Source: Spirosoma sp.
GTDB lineage: Bacteria > Bacteroidota > Bacteroidia > Cytophagales > Spirosomataceae
Length of the DNA: 64,000 nt
Direction: 5' to 3'
Assembly: GCF_026391055.1 (NCBI RefSeq)
Contig: NZ_JAPLET010000024.1
Span: forward strand, 1-64,000
In this document: positions 44,383 to 53,896 of the stretch, in pieces
How positions within the stretch are numbered: the stretch's first letter is position 1
Layout of the letters: the number at the start of each line of letters is the position of its first letter
The notes under the pieces: generated by a model
What the model saw: the letters and a program-made list of their open reading frames with translations, nothing else
Told to the model about the DNA's origin: nothing
Databases searched by the model: none
Position numbers and translations under genes: made by a program

Positions 44383-44802
44383 ATGAAAACCCTAGTAGCA
44401 TTCAGCCTGATTTGCGTAAGTAGCTGCGCTTCTCAGGATAATACCAGCCCCTGTCGATCTCCCCAAAAAATAAGTGTGGATCAACGATGTTATAAAGGTA
44501 ACGGTCTGGCACTGACGGCTAGTGAATACGGTACCTCTCCCTCAAGTTTCGAATGGAGTGTATATGCGCTTAAGGATACGGCGCAAATCCTCGGCTTTAC
44601 GCCCCAGGATTTAAAAATAAAGATAAACACCGCCAACGAGCTGATAATACCCGACAGTCTGGCGACTAACAGCCAGCGACTGATCGTAACAGTAGCGACC
44701 AACTGCCAGGGCGAACTCAAGCGGTCTATCTATTACGCATTTATTAAAACGCAGTCGGCAACGGATAGCTGCACGGTTTGGCAACCGCAGCATGGATTCT
44801 AG
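44383..44802 (+). CDS. Small lipoprotein, unknown
   Basis: 139 aa. Lipobox LICVSSC, Cys at residue 15. The mature part is beta-rich with five more Cys (CRSP, RCYKG, NCQGE, SCTVW among them), suggesting disulphides. Resembles short Bacteroidota surface domains of PKD or Ig type (ASEYGTSPSSFEWSV) but unassigned. Divergent from the 540-aa gene. Confidence 0.65.
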   Translation: MKTLVAFSLICVSSCASQDNTSPCRSPQKISVDQRCYKGNGLALTASEYGTSPSSFEWSVYALKDTAQILGFTPQDLKIKINTANELIIPDSLATNSQRLIVTVATNCQGELKRSIYYAFIKTQSATDSCTVWQPQHGF

Positions 44803-44823
44803 TGCTGGGCTGACCGTGTCTCT

Positions 44824-45897
44824 TTACTCAGGAATGAGGCCAATAGCTATCGAATGCTGCCGGGCGTCTGCACTGTGCGCGAAGTAACAGCTGGCTACTC
44901 CGTTGGCTTCTATACTGGCCATCAACTGCTTGGTGCGGACTTTATGTTCGGCATGAATTTGACGGATGTACACGCAACGAATCTGGCGGGGAAAGTGCCG
45001 GACAACCGACTCATATATGATTGGGTCCTGCTGCGAATCGTCGCCGAGCAGGATAAACTGCTGATTCGGGTAAGTGTTGATAATCTGCTCAATCCGGTCG
45101 AATTTAGTATGGTGCTTGCCTTTCCCCGTTTTTAGTACCTGCGACAGACGCTTGAGCTGACTCAGGCGATACACACCGTTTGGCAACTCGTTTTTTGTCG
45201 AGAATTCCAGAATATAATCGTATAAATTCCACTCGCTGCTCGACACATAGAAAAACGGATTTGTAGCCTTCAACCCACTATTGGCTTCGGCAAGCAGCTT
45301 ATAGTGCGCAACGACGCCTTCGAACGGCATTCGGCTGTGCGCGTTTTCAGTCAATAAGACCAGCAGACGCTTGGCAATCGTGGCCGAGTGCGAAACCAGA
45401 AATGTATCGTCAATATCCGAGATACAAATGAATTGAGCCGGGTGCGGAATCAATACCTGGCCTTCGCCTTCTGCCAGTATTTGTTCCGGGTCTATAGTTT
45501 GCGAAATGAGCTGCGCCCGAACCGGGTGCCAGCCAGGCGTCAATGGATGTATTATGGGAAGCTCGACCTGAAAACAACCATCGTCGTCGGTCATGACAGT
45601 AACTAGCTGTTCACTGAAGCGGATACGTACCATTGTTCGCGGATACGGCTTCACCAGAAATAAGCGAATGACTGCCAGCAGGTTAACCAAGTCAATATCG
45701 CGGTATTTTTTCCGAGGTATCGGGCTCCTTCTGAACACATGGCCGTAAATAGTCAGCTGTTTATCATTACCAAAACCACGATAAATCTTCACTGTGGGCT
45801 GGTCGGTCAGCCGCAGTAATGTTAAGAAATAACGTTTTATCTTACCCTTCAGGGTTATTTTTTGTTTATCAGGGTGAGTGGGTTGCACAGCTTTCAT
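44824..45897 (-). CDS. App1-type (DUF2183) phosphatidate phosphatase-like protein
   Basis: 357 aa. The catalytic HAD-like DxDxT motif is in CISDIDDTFLVSH. Downstream family motifs: FFYVSSSEWNLYDYI and FILLGDDSQQDP. Yeast App1 dephosphorylates phosphatidate to diacylglycerol. The N-terminal 130 residues carry a beta-sandwich-like segment typical of bacterial DUF2183. Divergent, 48 bp apart, from a diacylglycerol-kinase-family gene that would run the opposite reaction. Confidence 0.88.
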   Translation of the reverse strand: MKAVQPTHPDKQKITLKGKIKRYFLTLLRLTDQPTVKIYRGFGNDKQLTIYGHVFRRSPIPRKKYRDIDLVNLLAVIRLFLVKPYPRTMVRIRFSEQLVTVMTDDDGCFQVELPIIHPLTPGWHPVRAQLISQTIDPEQILAEGEGQVLIPHPAQFICISDIDDTFLVSHSATIAKRLLVLLTENAHSRMPFEGVVAHYKLLAEANSGLKATNPFFYVSSSEWNLYDYILEFSTKNELPNGVYRLSQLKRLSQVLKTGKGKHHTKFDRIEQIINTYPNQQFILLGDDSQQDPIIYESVVRHFPRQIRCVYIRQIHAEHKVRTKQLMASIEANGVASCYFAHSADARQHSIAIGLIPE

Positions 45898-45945
45898 ACG
45901 TTCAGTCGATACTCGCCATCTTATAACACATAATCTACGCAGAAG

Positions 45946-46821
45946 TTGACCTTTTTATTCGCCATAAACCCCGTTTCGGGCGGGGAAGAAAAAACTGCCT
46001 GGGAAGAAGGTATCCAGTCATACTTTGCCGATAAACCCCATACTGTTCACTTATTTCATCTTAATGGGAAAACAGATGATGAACAGATTCGGCAGCAACT
46101 CGAAATCCATAAACCCGACCGCGTGGTAGCCGTGGGTGGCGACGGAACCATCAAGATTGTGGCAACAGCCCTGCTTAACAGCGGTATTCCTCTGGGTGTT
46201 CTGCCCGCCGGTTCAGCTAACGGAATGGCGCGCGAACTGGGCATTCCGCCCGATGTTGAGGGTAGTCTGGATGTGCTGGTCAATGGAATCGAGAGAGCCA
46301 CCGACATCATAGCCGTTAACGATAACGACGTTTGTTTACATCTGAGCGATATTGGTATGAACGCCCAGTTGGTTCAGCATTACGAAAAAAACAACCTGCG
46401 GGGCAAACTTGGCTATCTCCGCAGTGTGGTCAATGTGCTTCAGAAACGGCGCTTACTCCGCGTAGCCGTTACAATTGGTGATGAATGCGTGCAGCGGGCT
46501 GCCTTCATGATTGTACTGGCCAATGCCCGCATGTACGGCACAGGTGCGGTTATTAACCCAGATGGTACTCCCTTCGACGGCCAGTTCGAAGTCGTTATCT
46601 TCCGTCGACTGTCGTTCTGGGAAATCATCAAGCTTTTCTGGCGCTATCAGCCGTTTAACCCCAAGAATATAGAAATTTACCCAGCTACATCGGTCACGAT
46701 TGAAACCCACCGGAAGGCGTATTTTCAGATAGACGGCGAATATCGAGGGCGGATCACGAGCCTTAGCGCAACTATTAAACCAGGTGCCCTGACTATGCTT
46801 GTTCCGGCGTCGGTGCTATAA
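45946..46821 (+). CDS. Diacylglycerol-kinase-family lipid kinase
   Basis: 291 aa, DAGK catalytic family (DgkB/YegS type). Nucleotide motif AVGGDGTIKIVA, GVLPAGSANGMARELGI, and a C-terminal QIDGEYRG. The start is a TTG: an in-frame TAA lies 15 bp upstream and no ATG or GTG intervenes. It phosphorylates diacylglycerol or a related lipid at the membrane surface. Pairs with the divergent App1-type gene. Confidence 0.9.
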   Translation: MTFLFAINPVSGGEEKTAWEEGIQSYFADKPHTVHLFHLNGKTDDEQIRQQLEIHKPDRVVAVGGDGTIKIVATALLNSGIPLGVLPAGSANGMARELGIPPDVEGSLDVLVNGIERATDIIAVNDNDVCLHLSDIGMNAQLVQHYEKNNLRGKLGYLRSVVNVLQKRRLLRVAVTIGDECVQRAAFMIVLANARMYGTGAVINPDGTPFDGQFEVVIFRRLSFWEIIKLFWRYQPFNPKNIEIYPATSVTIETHRKAYFQIDGEYRGRITSLSATIKPGALTMLVPASVL

Positions 46822-46853
46822 ACATTTGCTTTAAAGGGCTAGACAAAGCTCCA

Positions 46854-47699
46854 TCAGACCAACTGATTCACCAGCACTCGTTTGGGTTGGCTGTAAATAT
46901 TAAAGCGGTTATCGCGAACAAATCCGGCCATTGTCATATGGGCCTCTTTCGCCATCTGAACCGCGAGGCTCGACGGAGCGCCTACGGCAGCCAGCAGGGG
47001 AACACCAGCCAGCCAACTTTTCTGAACTAGTTCGACCCCAATGCGGCCACTCAAAAAAACGCCGTATTGGGCCAGAGGAAGCCAGTTTTGCCAGAAAGCG
47101 GCTCCAATAAGTTTGTCCAGCGCATTATGGCGACCAATGTCCTCCCGGACGAGTAACAGTTTACCGTCCGCATCGAACAGGGCGGCAGCATGAATACCTC
47201 CGGTATAGGCAAACGCCCGTTGTATCTGACGAACCTGATCCGGTAACGCATGAAGAATGGCAGGCTCAACCGAGAAATCGCTCAATAGCGGACCCGGCGT
47301 GAGGGCCATAACCGCTTCGATGGTGGCTTTCCCACACAACCCGCAACTTGACGAGGTAAATGTGTTTCGTTCCAGCCGCGCCCAGTCGACAATAACATCG
47401 GGGTGTAGCTCTACCCTCATCACATTACCTTCCTTCTCGGCATCCTGAACACAATGTCGGCAGGAGACAATATCGGCTGAACGTTGAACAATGCCTTCGG
47501 TAAATAAGAACCCCATCGCCAACTCTTCATCGTGGCCGGGTGTTCGCATGGTGACCGATATGGAGCGTTGCTCCCGATTGGAAGCAGGGCCAAAGCCAAG
47601 GCGTATTTCCAGCGGCTCTTCAACAGCGAGCAGATCAGGCGCTTCCGAAAGACTTTCGCCTAGGATTTTATGAACGGTAACCGGCGCAACAAGAGACAT
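46854..47699 (-). CDS. fdhD: Formate dehydrogenase accessory sulfurtransferase FdhD
   Basis: 281 aa. Transfers sulfur from a cysteine desulfurase to the molybdenum cofactor of formate dehydrogenase. The catalytic loop is SSSCGLCGKATIEAV; GGIHAAALFD, REDIGRHNALDKLIG and SGRIGVELVQK are family signatures. No formate dehydrogenase gene is in the window, so its client is elsewhere. Confidence 0.95.
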   Translation of the reverse strand: MSLVAPVTVHKILGESLSEAPDLLAVEEPLEIRLGFGPASNREQRSISVTMRTPGHDEELAMGFLFTEGIVQRSADIVSCRHCVQDAEKEGNVMRVELHPDVIVDWARLERNTFTSSSCGLCGKATIEAVMALTPGPLLSDFSVEPAILHALPDQVRQIQRAFAYTGGIHAAALFDADGKLLLVREDIGRHNALDKLIGAAFWQNWLPLAQYGVFLSGRIGVELVQKSWLAGVPLLAAVGAPSSLAVQMAKEAHMTMAGFVRDNRFNIYSQPKRVLVNQLV

Positions 47700-47725
47700 T
47701 TCCAGCCAATTTAGTTTGTTTATAC

Positions 47726-47763
47726 TAACCCGCTACGCCCATAAATGATTACGTAGGCGGGCT
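47726..47763 (-). terminator. Possible terminator at the end of the DUF5686 gene
   Basis: CCCGCTACG / CGTAGGCGGG with one bulged base; overlaps the stop codon of the DUF5686 gene. No strong T-run. Confidence 0.4.
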
Positions 47764-50335
47764 AAAAACTAATTGAAGCGGACGCTTTTAAGGCAAAAGA
47801 GTTCAGCGGTAACCCATTGGGACTATCATTCAGGTAATTAAGCCTATGGATAGCCTGGATTCGGATAATCTTGAAAATATTGTCGATGCCGTAACCCACT
47901 TCCATATAAGGTTTGTTTCCATCTAGGCTTCCGAAGTAAATAGGTCTTGTTCCACCGGGTAACAGTTTAAACGACTCAACATCCCGATTGGCCTTCCGTT
48001 GCCCTCCCCACAGAGCATCGACGTTGGCAATTAAGCGCCAGTTCAATTTACGAATTCCGGGAATCCGATTAAAGAGCAGTCCTTCAAAGCGGTGCTGGAC
48101 GTGTACCGCAACGAAACGGTCACTTACAAATTCGTAAAACTGCATTCGGTTAAAGGTATTGGTGGTCAGCAGGGGCGTTGGATTGCCAATGTGCGGGAAC
48201 AACATCGGAGCGGGCAGCGTTGAAGGCGTAAAACCCGCCGATAGCAGATACGTCATCCGACCGAGGGGGCCGAGACGAAACGTTTGCTGCGCCCGTAAGT
48301 TAAACCGATCGTAATTGTACTGCCCACCCAATGCCTGAGAGCCGTGTGTATAGCGAATAGTGAGCACCGGAGCCCGTTTTGTGCCCAAGGTAATTCGTTC
48401 ATTGCCATCCATCAGGTACTTCTCTTTCCGGGCCAGCCGGGCTTCAATTGACCAATAGGCATCGAATATATCTGATTGCAACGCTGACTGATCGCCCAAA
48501 TCAGGCTGAACGCGGTAGTGAAATGGGAACACTGGGTCGAACGTTCGGGTCCCTAGGGTAGCCGTCAGCAGGATACCTTTAACAGGTTCTGTCTTAAAGT
48601 AAACTTCTTTTTGTTGGCTGCGATAGCCTCCCCGGTAGCGACCAAATCGGCTGAGAGCATAAAAAATCCGATTACCGCCGATTAATTCGGGCGTCAATCC
48701 AAGCCGCTCCAGATCATCCGCCATCCGCACGCCTGCAACAGTCCAGTGCTGCCGTGAAAACAGGTAACTTATTTCTCCACTGTATTTAAACCGATTATCC
48801 AACGTTCCGTAGACCAGGTACCCTCTCAAAATCCAGTTTCGACTAAATTGCTCATTAGTACGGAATCCGATTCGTGTTCGTAAGCCTTCCACACTATTAA
48901 CGGCAAACAAATACGGGTAAGGGCCAAGGTCGAAACCGCCCACTTTATAAAATCCGGTAACGGCAACCTGCCCAACAGCTTCGGCCATTTTTACAGCCGG
49001 AACGGCCCGCAGTTTCTCAATGACCTGCCGGGTTTTCTGATCGTCTTTATTCAATGAATCGGCCCCGGCAAGCGTACTCTGAACCGTATGCCAGTAAGCT
49101 TCGTTGCTGGTGGCTACAGTGTCGCTTGGCTCAATTGGCTGCTCGTAGAACAGCGTTGGGTGAGTCCTGTTGACGAGAATGTTACTGTTTCGGAGGGTAA
49201 CCTTCGCCCGCAAACCAAGGGATTGCTTACCCACACCCGTCAGGTCGGCATTGAGGTGAATACTTACTGGTAGCCAGCCCGCCGTGCCCGATGCGCCAGC
49301 TGATGAATCGGTTGTACTTTCCAACTCCTGTTCAATGGTCAGGTCGCGTACGTAGTTCAGGTTGGCTCCCTTACCAATCCGGGTTTCGATCTGGCACAAG
49401 GCAAAGGAGGTGGTATCGATCCAGGCTTTACCCGTGAAAGCGAGATCTTCGGGCCGTTTGGGATCAAACTGAATTTCGTAGCAGATATGATCGCCAATCT
49501 GAGTGGTGTCGGCCAGGAAAAACTCGTACCAGTTTTTCCAGTTATCGCCTACGGGTGAGGCAAAATCTTTACCCAGAATCGGAATGTAGTTATCGTAGAA
49601 ATTCTGACTGACCAGGTTCGTACCACCCAGCAGCTGCGAGCTCAGCCCGGCATCGTCTACGGCTACCCCTTTTATGCGGGTTTTACGAATGTCTTCGCGT
49701 TTACGCTCGGGATTGGCTTTATAATAGTATCGGGATACGGACTCCGAAGCCAGCAGTGGCAGTACACGGTGACCTTCGTTATCGACAATGGAGTCGTGCT
49801 TGCTCATCGCTTCGTTAATCCGTTTGATAAGCGGGTTCTTTCGCATGCGATCAGTAACATGGCTCAATGCAATCTCGGTCTTTACATAACTGTCGTATTC
49901 GTAGGCAGCCAGCCGTTTGCGGTCGTTTATCGAGCGGTTTTTCCGAAGCTGCCGCAGCACGCGCCAAGCCGGGTTTTCGCCCGCTTTAACCGTCACTTCC
50001 TGCAGGGAATTCCCACCTGACTCGAGCTTAAAATCGACCGCCTGCGATACGCGTTCCGGATCAATAGCCCGACGCAGGGGTTTGTACCCCATTGAACTCA
50101 CAGCCAGCGAATCGGACAAAATCTTTACGACCAGCGAGAAACGGCCTTTTTCATCGGTAAGGGTCCCACTCCGGCGTCCTACCAGTGCTACACTGGCAAA
50201 GGGGATTGGGTCTCCCGTATGGGCATCGGTAACCAGACCAGTAACGGTATAAACTGTCTGGGCTTTAGTTTGAGTAATGAGCCCACTAAGTAATAGTAAC
50301 AGAATAAATGATAGAGAATGTAAAAGTGTTTTCAA
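47762..50335 (-). CDS. DUF5686 / carboxypeptidase-regulatory-like outer-membrane protein
   Basis: About 857 aa. No ATG gives a usable N-terminus. TTG at 50335 is chosen because it opens a signal peptide (KTLLHSLSFILLLLLSGL, cleavage near TKA-Q). A TTG at 50389 would add 18 residues. The CarboxypepD_reg-like domain (about 30-110) has DAHTGDPIPFASVALVG. The DUF5686 barrel follows and ends aromatic (FALKASASISF). Predicted outer-membrane protein of unknown function, common in Bacteroidota. Upstream TATCTTCG at 50376 is one base off TAnnTTTG and fits the TTG 50335 start. Confidence 0.85.
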   Translation of the reverse strand: MKTLLHSLSFILLLLLSGLITQTKAQTVYTVTGLVTDAHTGDPIPFASVALVGRRSGTLTDEKGRFSLVVKILSDSLAVSSMGYKPLRRAIDPERVSQAVDFKLESGGNSLQEVTVKAGENPAWRVLRQLRKNRSINDRKRLAAYEYDSYVKTEIALSHVTDRMRKNPLIKRINEAMSKHDSIVDNEGHRVLPLLASESVSRYYYKANPERKREDIRKTRIKGVAVDDAGLSSQLLGGTNLVSQNFYDNYIPILGKDFASPVGDNWKNWYEFFLADTTQIGDHICYEIQFDPKRPEDLAFTGKAWIDTTSFALCQIETRIGKGANLNYVRDLTIEQELESTTDSSAGASGTAGWLPVSIHLNADLTGVGKQSLGLRAKVTLRNSNILVNRTHPTLFYEQPIEPSDTVATSNEAYWHTVQSTLAGADSLNKDDQKTRQVIEKLRAVPAVKMAEAVGQVAVTGFYKVGGFDLGPYPYLFAVNSVEGLRTRIGFRTNEQFSRNWILRGYLVYGTLDNRFKYSGEISYLFSRQHWTVAGVRMADDLERLGLTPELIGGNRIFYALSRFGRYRGGYRSQQKEVYFKTEPVKGILLTATLGTRTFDPVFPFHYRVQPDLGDQSALQSDIFDAYWSIEARLARKEKYLMDGNERITLGTKRAPVLTIRYTHGSQALGGQYNYDRFNLRAQQTFRLGPLGRMTYLLSAGFTPSTLPAPMLFPHIGNPTPLLTTNTFNRMQFYEFVSDRFVAVHVQHRFEGLLFNRIPGIRKLNWRLIANVDALWGGQRKANRDVESFKLLPGGTRPIYFGSLDGNKPYMEVGYGIDNIFKIIRIQAIHRLNYLNDSPNGLPLNSFALKASASISF

Positions 50336-50541
50336 GCGTTCTGTAGTCTTTGTTGCCCTGTTTACCAAGCGAAGATAGCACAAATACAAACGTTTATATG
50401 TGGCGATCTCAGCTTAGCCGTTATAAAAAGGCGCCAAAGTGTCAAATATCCTGTATCAACTGTTACAAAAGCTGATTTATTTATTATTCGTCATGTGTAA
50501 GTAATTTTACGTACTTATATTTTATCTACCAAACAAGCAGA

Positions 50542-51081
50542 TTAACCTACTAACCAGATACGATCGGCTTCGGCTCCCTGCTCGGTCCATTCAACCAAAA
50601 CCTGCTGTGACTCCAGCGTATTTACCCGTTTGCCGGTATAATCGGGCTTTATAGGCAGGTCGCGGTTATACCGACGATCAATTAGTACCAGAAGTTCTAC
50701 TTTACGGGGTCGGCCAAAGGCGGTCATCGCGTCGAGGGCGGCTCGCACCATTCGGCCGGTTGCCAGCACGTCGTCGATAAGAATAACGCGTTTATTCTCG
50801 ATAATAAAAGGCACGTTTGTAGTATTGGCCCGCAGGGGCGTATCGCGCCGTCGGAAATCATCCCGATAGAATGTCGCGTCCAGGTACCCCAGCGGAACAT
50901 CATACCCAAGTGTACGATTCAGTTCGTGGGCTACGCGTTCGGCAAAATAAATCCCCCTCGGCTGCATACCGAGAATAACGGTATCCGCGAAATCCTGATA
51001 ATTCTCAATGAGTTGCTGTGCCAGTCGACTCACAACAATTTCGAGCAGTGGACTGGACAGTATTAGACGCTGTTGATTCAT
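50542..51081 (-). CDS. pyrR: PyrR-like uracil phosphoribosyltransferase / pyr regulator
   Basis: 179 aa from ATG 51081. Type I PRTase: the PRPP loop VILIDDVLATGRMVRAALD, flexible loop YRDDFRRRDTPL and PRGIYFAERVAHEL match PyrR. In Firmicutes PyrR controls pyr attenuation; in Bacteroidota the regulatory role is uncertain. Divergent from pth with 220 bp between. Confidence 0.88.
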   Translation of the reverse strand: MNQQRLILSSPLLEIVVSRLAQQLIENYQDFADTVILGMQPRGIYFAERVAHELNRTLGYDVPLGYLDATFYRDDFRRRDTPLRANTTNVPFIIENKRVILIDDVLATGRMVRAALDAMTAFGRPRKVELLVLIDRRYNRDLPIKPDYTGKRVNTLESQQVLVEWTEQGAEADRIWLVG

Positions 51082-51247
51082 GCGGTAAAAATAGCAGTAA
51101 GTCATTCATTTAGCGGTTTACCCGCACATAAATGTAGCCGAGCAGTTTATCCAGACGTTTAGTGAGGCAGCCGTATTATCACCCGGTGCTTAAACAATGA
51201 ATTGATTTCTCCAATTTGAGGCTAATGACCTGTATAGTTTACGACCG

Positions 51248-51281
51248 TTGGATGCAGTCCTGTTTAATCGTGTTAATTTTG
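51248..51281 (+). promoter_or_regulatory. Candidate promoter of pth
   Basis: TTG at 51248-51250, 23-nt spacer, TAATTTTG at 51274-51281 (exact TAnnTTTG), about 20 bp before the pth ATG. Confidence 0.6.
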
Positions 51282-51301
51282 CCCGTTTACATTCATTGTC
51301 T

Positions 51302-51862
51302 ATGAAATTCCTACTCGTTGGTCTGGGCAACATCGGCCCTGAATATGCACTGACCCGCCACAATGCGGGCTTTATGGTTCTCGACCGGCTGGCCGCTCAG
51401 AATGACTTCAGCTTCTCTATGACCCGCCTGGCCTATACGGCCAAATGGCAGCATAAAGGCAAACAGCTATTTTTTGTAAAGCCAACTACTTACATGAATT
51501 TGAGCGGCAAGGCAGTTTCCTACTACATGAAGCAGGAAACTATTCCCATTGAAAACATCCTGATTATCACCGACGATAAAGATTTACCCTTTGGCAAGCT
51601 TCGGCTAAAGCCCAAAGGTTCGCCCGGCGGCCATAACGGCTTAAAACACATCGATGAAGTTTTAGGCACGCAGGAATACGCCCGGCTCCGGGTTGGCATC
51701 GGCAATAATTTCTCGAAAGGAAGGCAGGTCGATTTTGTGCTGGGGCAGTTTCCGGAGGACGAACTGATTCAATTACCGGACTATTTGGACCGGGCCGGTA
51801 ATGCAGCCCTCAGTTTTTGTACTATGGGCATACAAATGGCCATGAATAATTACAACCAATGA
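51302..51862 (+). CDS. pth: Peptidyl-tRNA hydrolase
   Basis: 186 aa; ATG 51302 matches the family start MKFLLVGLGNIG. Conserved Asn/His in LTRHNAGFMVLD, KPTTYMNLSG, DDKDLPFGKLRLKPKGS and GGHNGLKHI. Cleaves peptidyl-tRNAs released from stalled ribosomes; essential and cytoplasmic. Monocistronic, promoter close upstream. Confidence 0.97.
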   Translation: MKFLLVGLGNIGPEYALTRHNAGFMVLDRLAAQNDFSFSMTRLAYTAKWQHKGKQLFFVKPTTYMNLSGKAVSYYMKQETIPIENILIITDDKDLPFGKLRLKPKGSPGGHNGLKHIDEVLGTQEYARLRVGIGNNFSKGRQVDFVLGQFPEDELIQLPDYLDRAGNAALSFCTMGIQMAMNNYNQ

Positions 51863-52102
51863 TATAACTTTTTAAAGAAAATTGCACTTTTCCGGAAAAA
51901 TATAAATTCATAGGAACTAAGCGTAATATTAGAATAATATTTCATTTCGCTTGAATTTTTGTCTCTATATTGACCATTTTTCATCATAAACCACATTATA
52001 TTCGGAAGAAAATTTTGAAGGGGACGCTACAGGCATTTGCCATTTCAAACTTTCTATAGACATTTGTGTGTTATCTGATTGAAAACAAAATAGAACAAAA
52101 CA
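51863..52102. other. Intergenic region after pth
   Basis: 240 bp, very AT-rich. Contains the 12-bp palindrome TTTTCCGGAAAA at 51888-51899, 25 bp after the pth stop. No gene. Confidence 0.35.
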
Positions 52103-52543
52103 ATGAAAACGCGTGTTATCTTTGCATCACTCATTCTTGGATTAGGGTTAGTGAGTACTCAGGCAGACGCGGCTACCACCACCAACACTGATGATAGCCC
52201 GGCAGCCACCAAGCCGGCAAGTGCTATGCTTGTCAACGGTTCGCAAAAGCAGTTCGCTGCTTATATCGGACAAAACGTTGTTAAGTTTGCGCAGACTACC
52301 AATTGGCAAAACTTTATGAGTGTTGTCTCGTTGTATAACCAAAGTCCTTCGGCTGTGCTGGCTCTCAGTCCTGCCGAACGTACCAAGTTCAACGAAGCTG
52401 CTACTCAGTTACAGAATACGCTGGTCAAGCAGAAAAATGCAAACGCCAGCCATTGGATGAATCAGGCTGATTACACTACCCGGATGATCAATTATCTCTG
52501 GAATGTTAATCAGACCGCTGCCGAAGCAGCTGACATTCAGTAA
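52103..52543 (+). CDS. Exported small hypothetical protein
   Basis: 146 aa. Signal peptide MKTRVIFASLILGLGLV with cleavage near ADA-A (residue 23). The mature part is Ala/Asn/Gln-rich and helical (KQFAAYIGQNVVKFAQTT, FMSVVSLYNQSP), with no Cys. Likely a small periplasmic protein. Family not recognised. Followed by a terminator. Confidence 0.65.
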   Translation: MKTRVIFASLILGLGLVSTQADAATTTNTDDSPAATKPASAMLVNGSQKQFAAYIGQNVVKFAQTTNWQNFMSVVSLYNQSPSAVLALSPAERTKFNEAATQLQNTLVKQKNANASHWMNQADYTTRMINYLWNVNQTAAEAADIQ

Positions 52544-52640
52544 GCTACATCAAATCCTGAATTAATCGGGGATTTGGAACAGAAAAGAGTAAAAGTTAGT
52601 TTTTCATGTAGAAAAGGTTAAGGGTTTAGGAATAGTCAGT

Positions 52641-52682
52641 ATAAGGTTCTCCGCTACAGATCGGGGAACCTTATCTTTTTTT
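52641..52682 (+). terminator. Terminator of the exported 146-aa gene
   Basis: ATAAGGTTC-TCCG / CGGGGAACCTTAT stem followed by CTTTTTTT. Confidence 0.8.
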
Positions 52683-52720
52683 AGGGGTTACCGAATGTTG
52701 AACCCTCACGTTCCAGTACC

Positions 52721-53791
52721 ATGACCATTCAGGACCTACGCGACAACCAATTAATCTTATTCGAGTGCATCAGCGGCAGCCGGGCGTATGGAACGGATTT
52801 ACCTTCCTCCGATACTGACATCCGGGGTGTTTTTATTCTGCCACAGGCCGATCTGTACGGACTCCGCTATGTAGAGCAGGTGAACGATGCGAAAAACGAT
52901 GTTATCTTCTACGAACTGCGCCGGTTTGTCGAACTGCTCGCCAAAAACAACCCAAATATTCTGGAATTACTCTGTGCACCTGCCGACTGTGTTCTCCAGA
53001 AAAACCCTTTGTTTGATCGGTTGCAGGTAAGTGACTTCCTGTCAAAGCGCTGTCGGGATACTTTTGCCGGTTACGCGGCCAGTCAGATCAAGAAAGCGCG
53101 AGGCCTCAACAAAAAGATTGTGAACCCGCTTCCTAAAGAGCGCAAATCATTACTCCATTTCTGTTACGTCGTAGTCGGACAAAAATCCATTCCGGTACCC
53201 GACTGGCTGTCGGCGCATAATCGGAGAGCCGAACAGTGTGGCCTTGTCAGTGTTCCCCACGCCCGCGATATGTATGCGTTATACTACGACGAAACGGCTT
53301 CTCTGGGCTTTCAGGGCCTGATTTCTCATGAAGACGCCACCGCCGTTTCGCTCAGCAGCGTTCCCGTAGATCAAGAATCCATCGCCCTTCTATACGTCAA
53401 CCATGATGGCTATTCGAGTTACTGCAAAGATTACCGGGAGTACTGGGACTGGGTTGATAAACGCAATACAGCACGGTACGAAAATACGGTTGAGCATGGC
53501 AAAAATTACGATACCAAGAATATGATGCATACGTTTCGACTGCTGGATATGGCGCTCGAAATACTGCAAACGGGTCAAGTGATTGTTCGTCGGCCAAATC
53601 GGGAGGAGTTACTCTCCATTCGCTCCGGCACCTTCGACTACGATGAGTTGCTGGCTCAAGCCGAAGAAAAGTTACACCAGATTGATGTCGCTGCTCAGGC
53701 AAGCCTCCTACCTGAGCACCCGGACCTTTCTGCAATTGAGCATATCTTGGTTGGCCTGAGAATGGAATTATACGCAAAACGGGCCTATTAG
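52721..53791 (+). CDS. RlaP-like nucleotidyltransferase (PF10127)
   Basis: 356 aa. Pol-beta-type nucleotidyltransferase head GSRAYGTDLPSSDTDIRGVF supplies the GS and DxD motifs; IFYELRRFVELLAKNNPNILELL is the family helix. The family is named for association with RNA ligases in RNA repair, but no ligase is nearby. Substrate unknown. Monocistronic. Confidence 0.85.
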   Translation: MTIQDLRDNQLILFECISGSRAYGTDLPSSDTDIRGVFILPQADLYGLRYVEQVNDAKNDVIFYELRRFVELLAKNNPNILELLCAPADCVLQKNPLFDRLQVSDFLSKRCRDTFAGYAASQIKKARGLNKKIVNPLPKERKSLLHFCYVVVGQKSIPVPDWLSAHNRRAEQCGLVSVPHARDMYALYYDETASLGFQGLISHEDATAVSLSSVPVDQESIALLYVNHDGYSSYCKDYREYWDWVDKRNTARYENTVEHGKNYDTKNMMHTFRLLDMALEILQTGQVIVRRPNREELLSIRSGTFDYDELLAQAEEKLHQIDVAAQASLLPEHPDLSAIEHILVGLRMELYAKRAY

Positions 53792-53896
53792 TGGGTATAT
53801 CGACACCTATCTGTACTTACTTCACACTACTCACGTGAAGCATTGGACTCTCTTTGGCAGTTGATGCTTACTTACTTTTCCCAGCAGTTAAGAACG

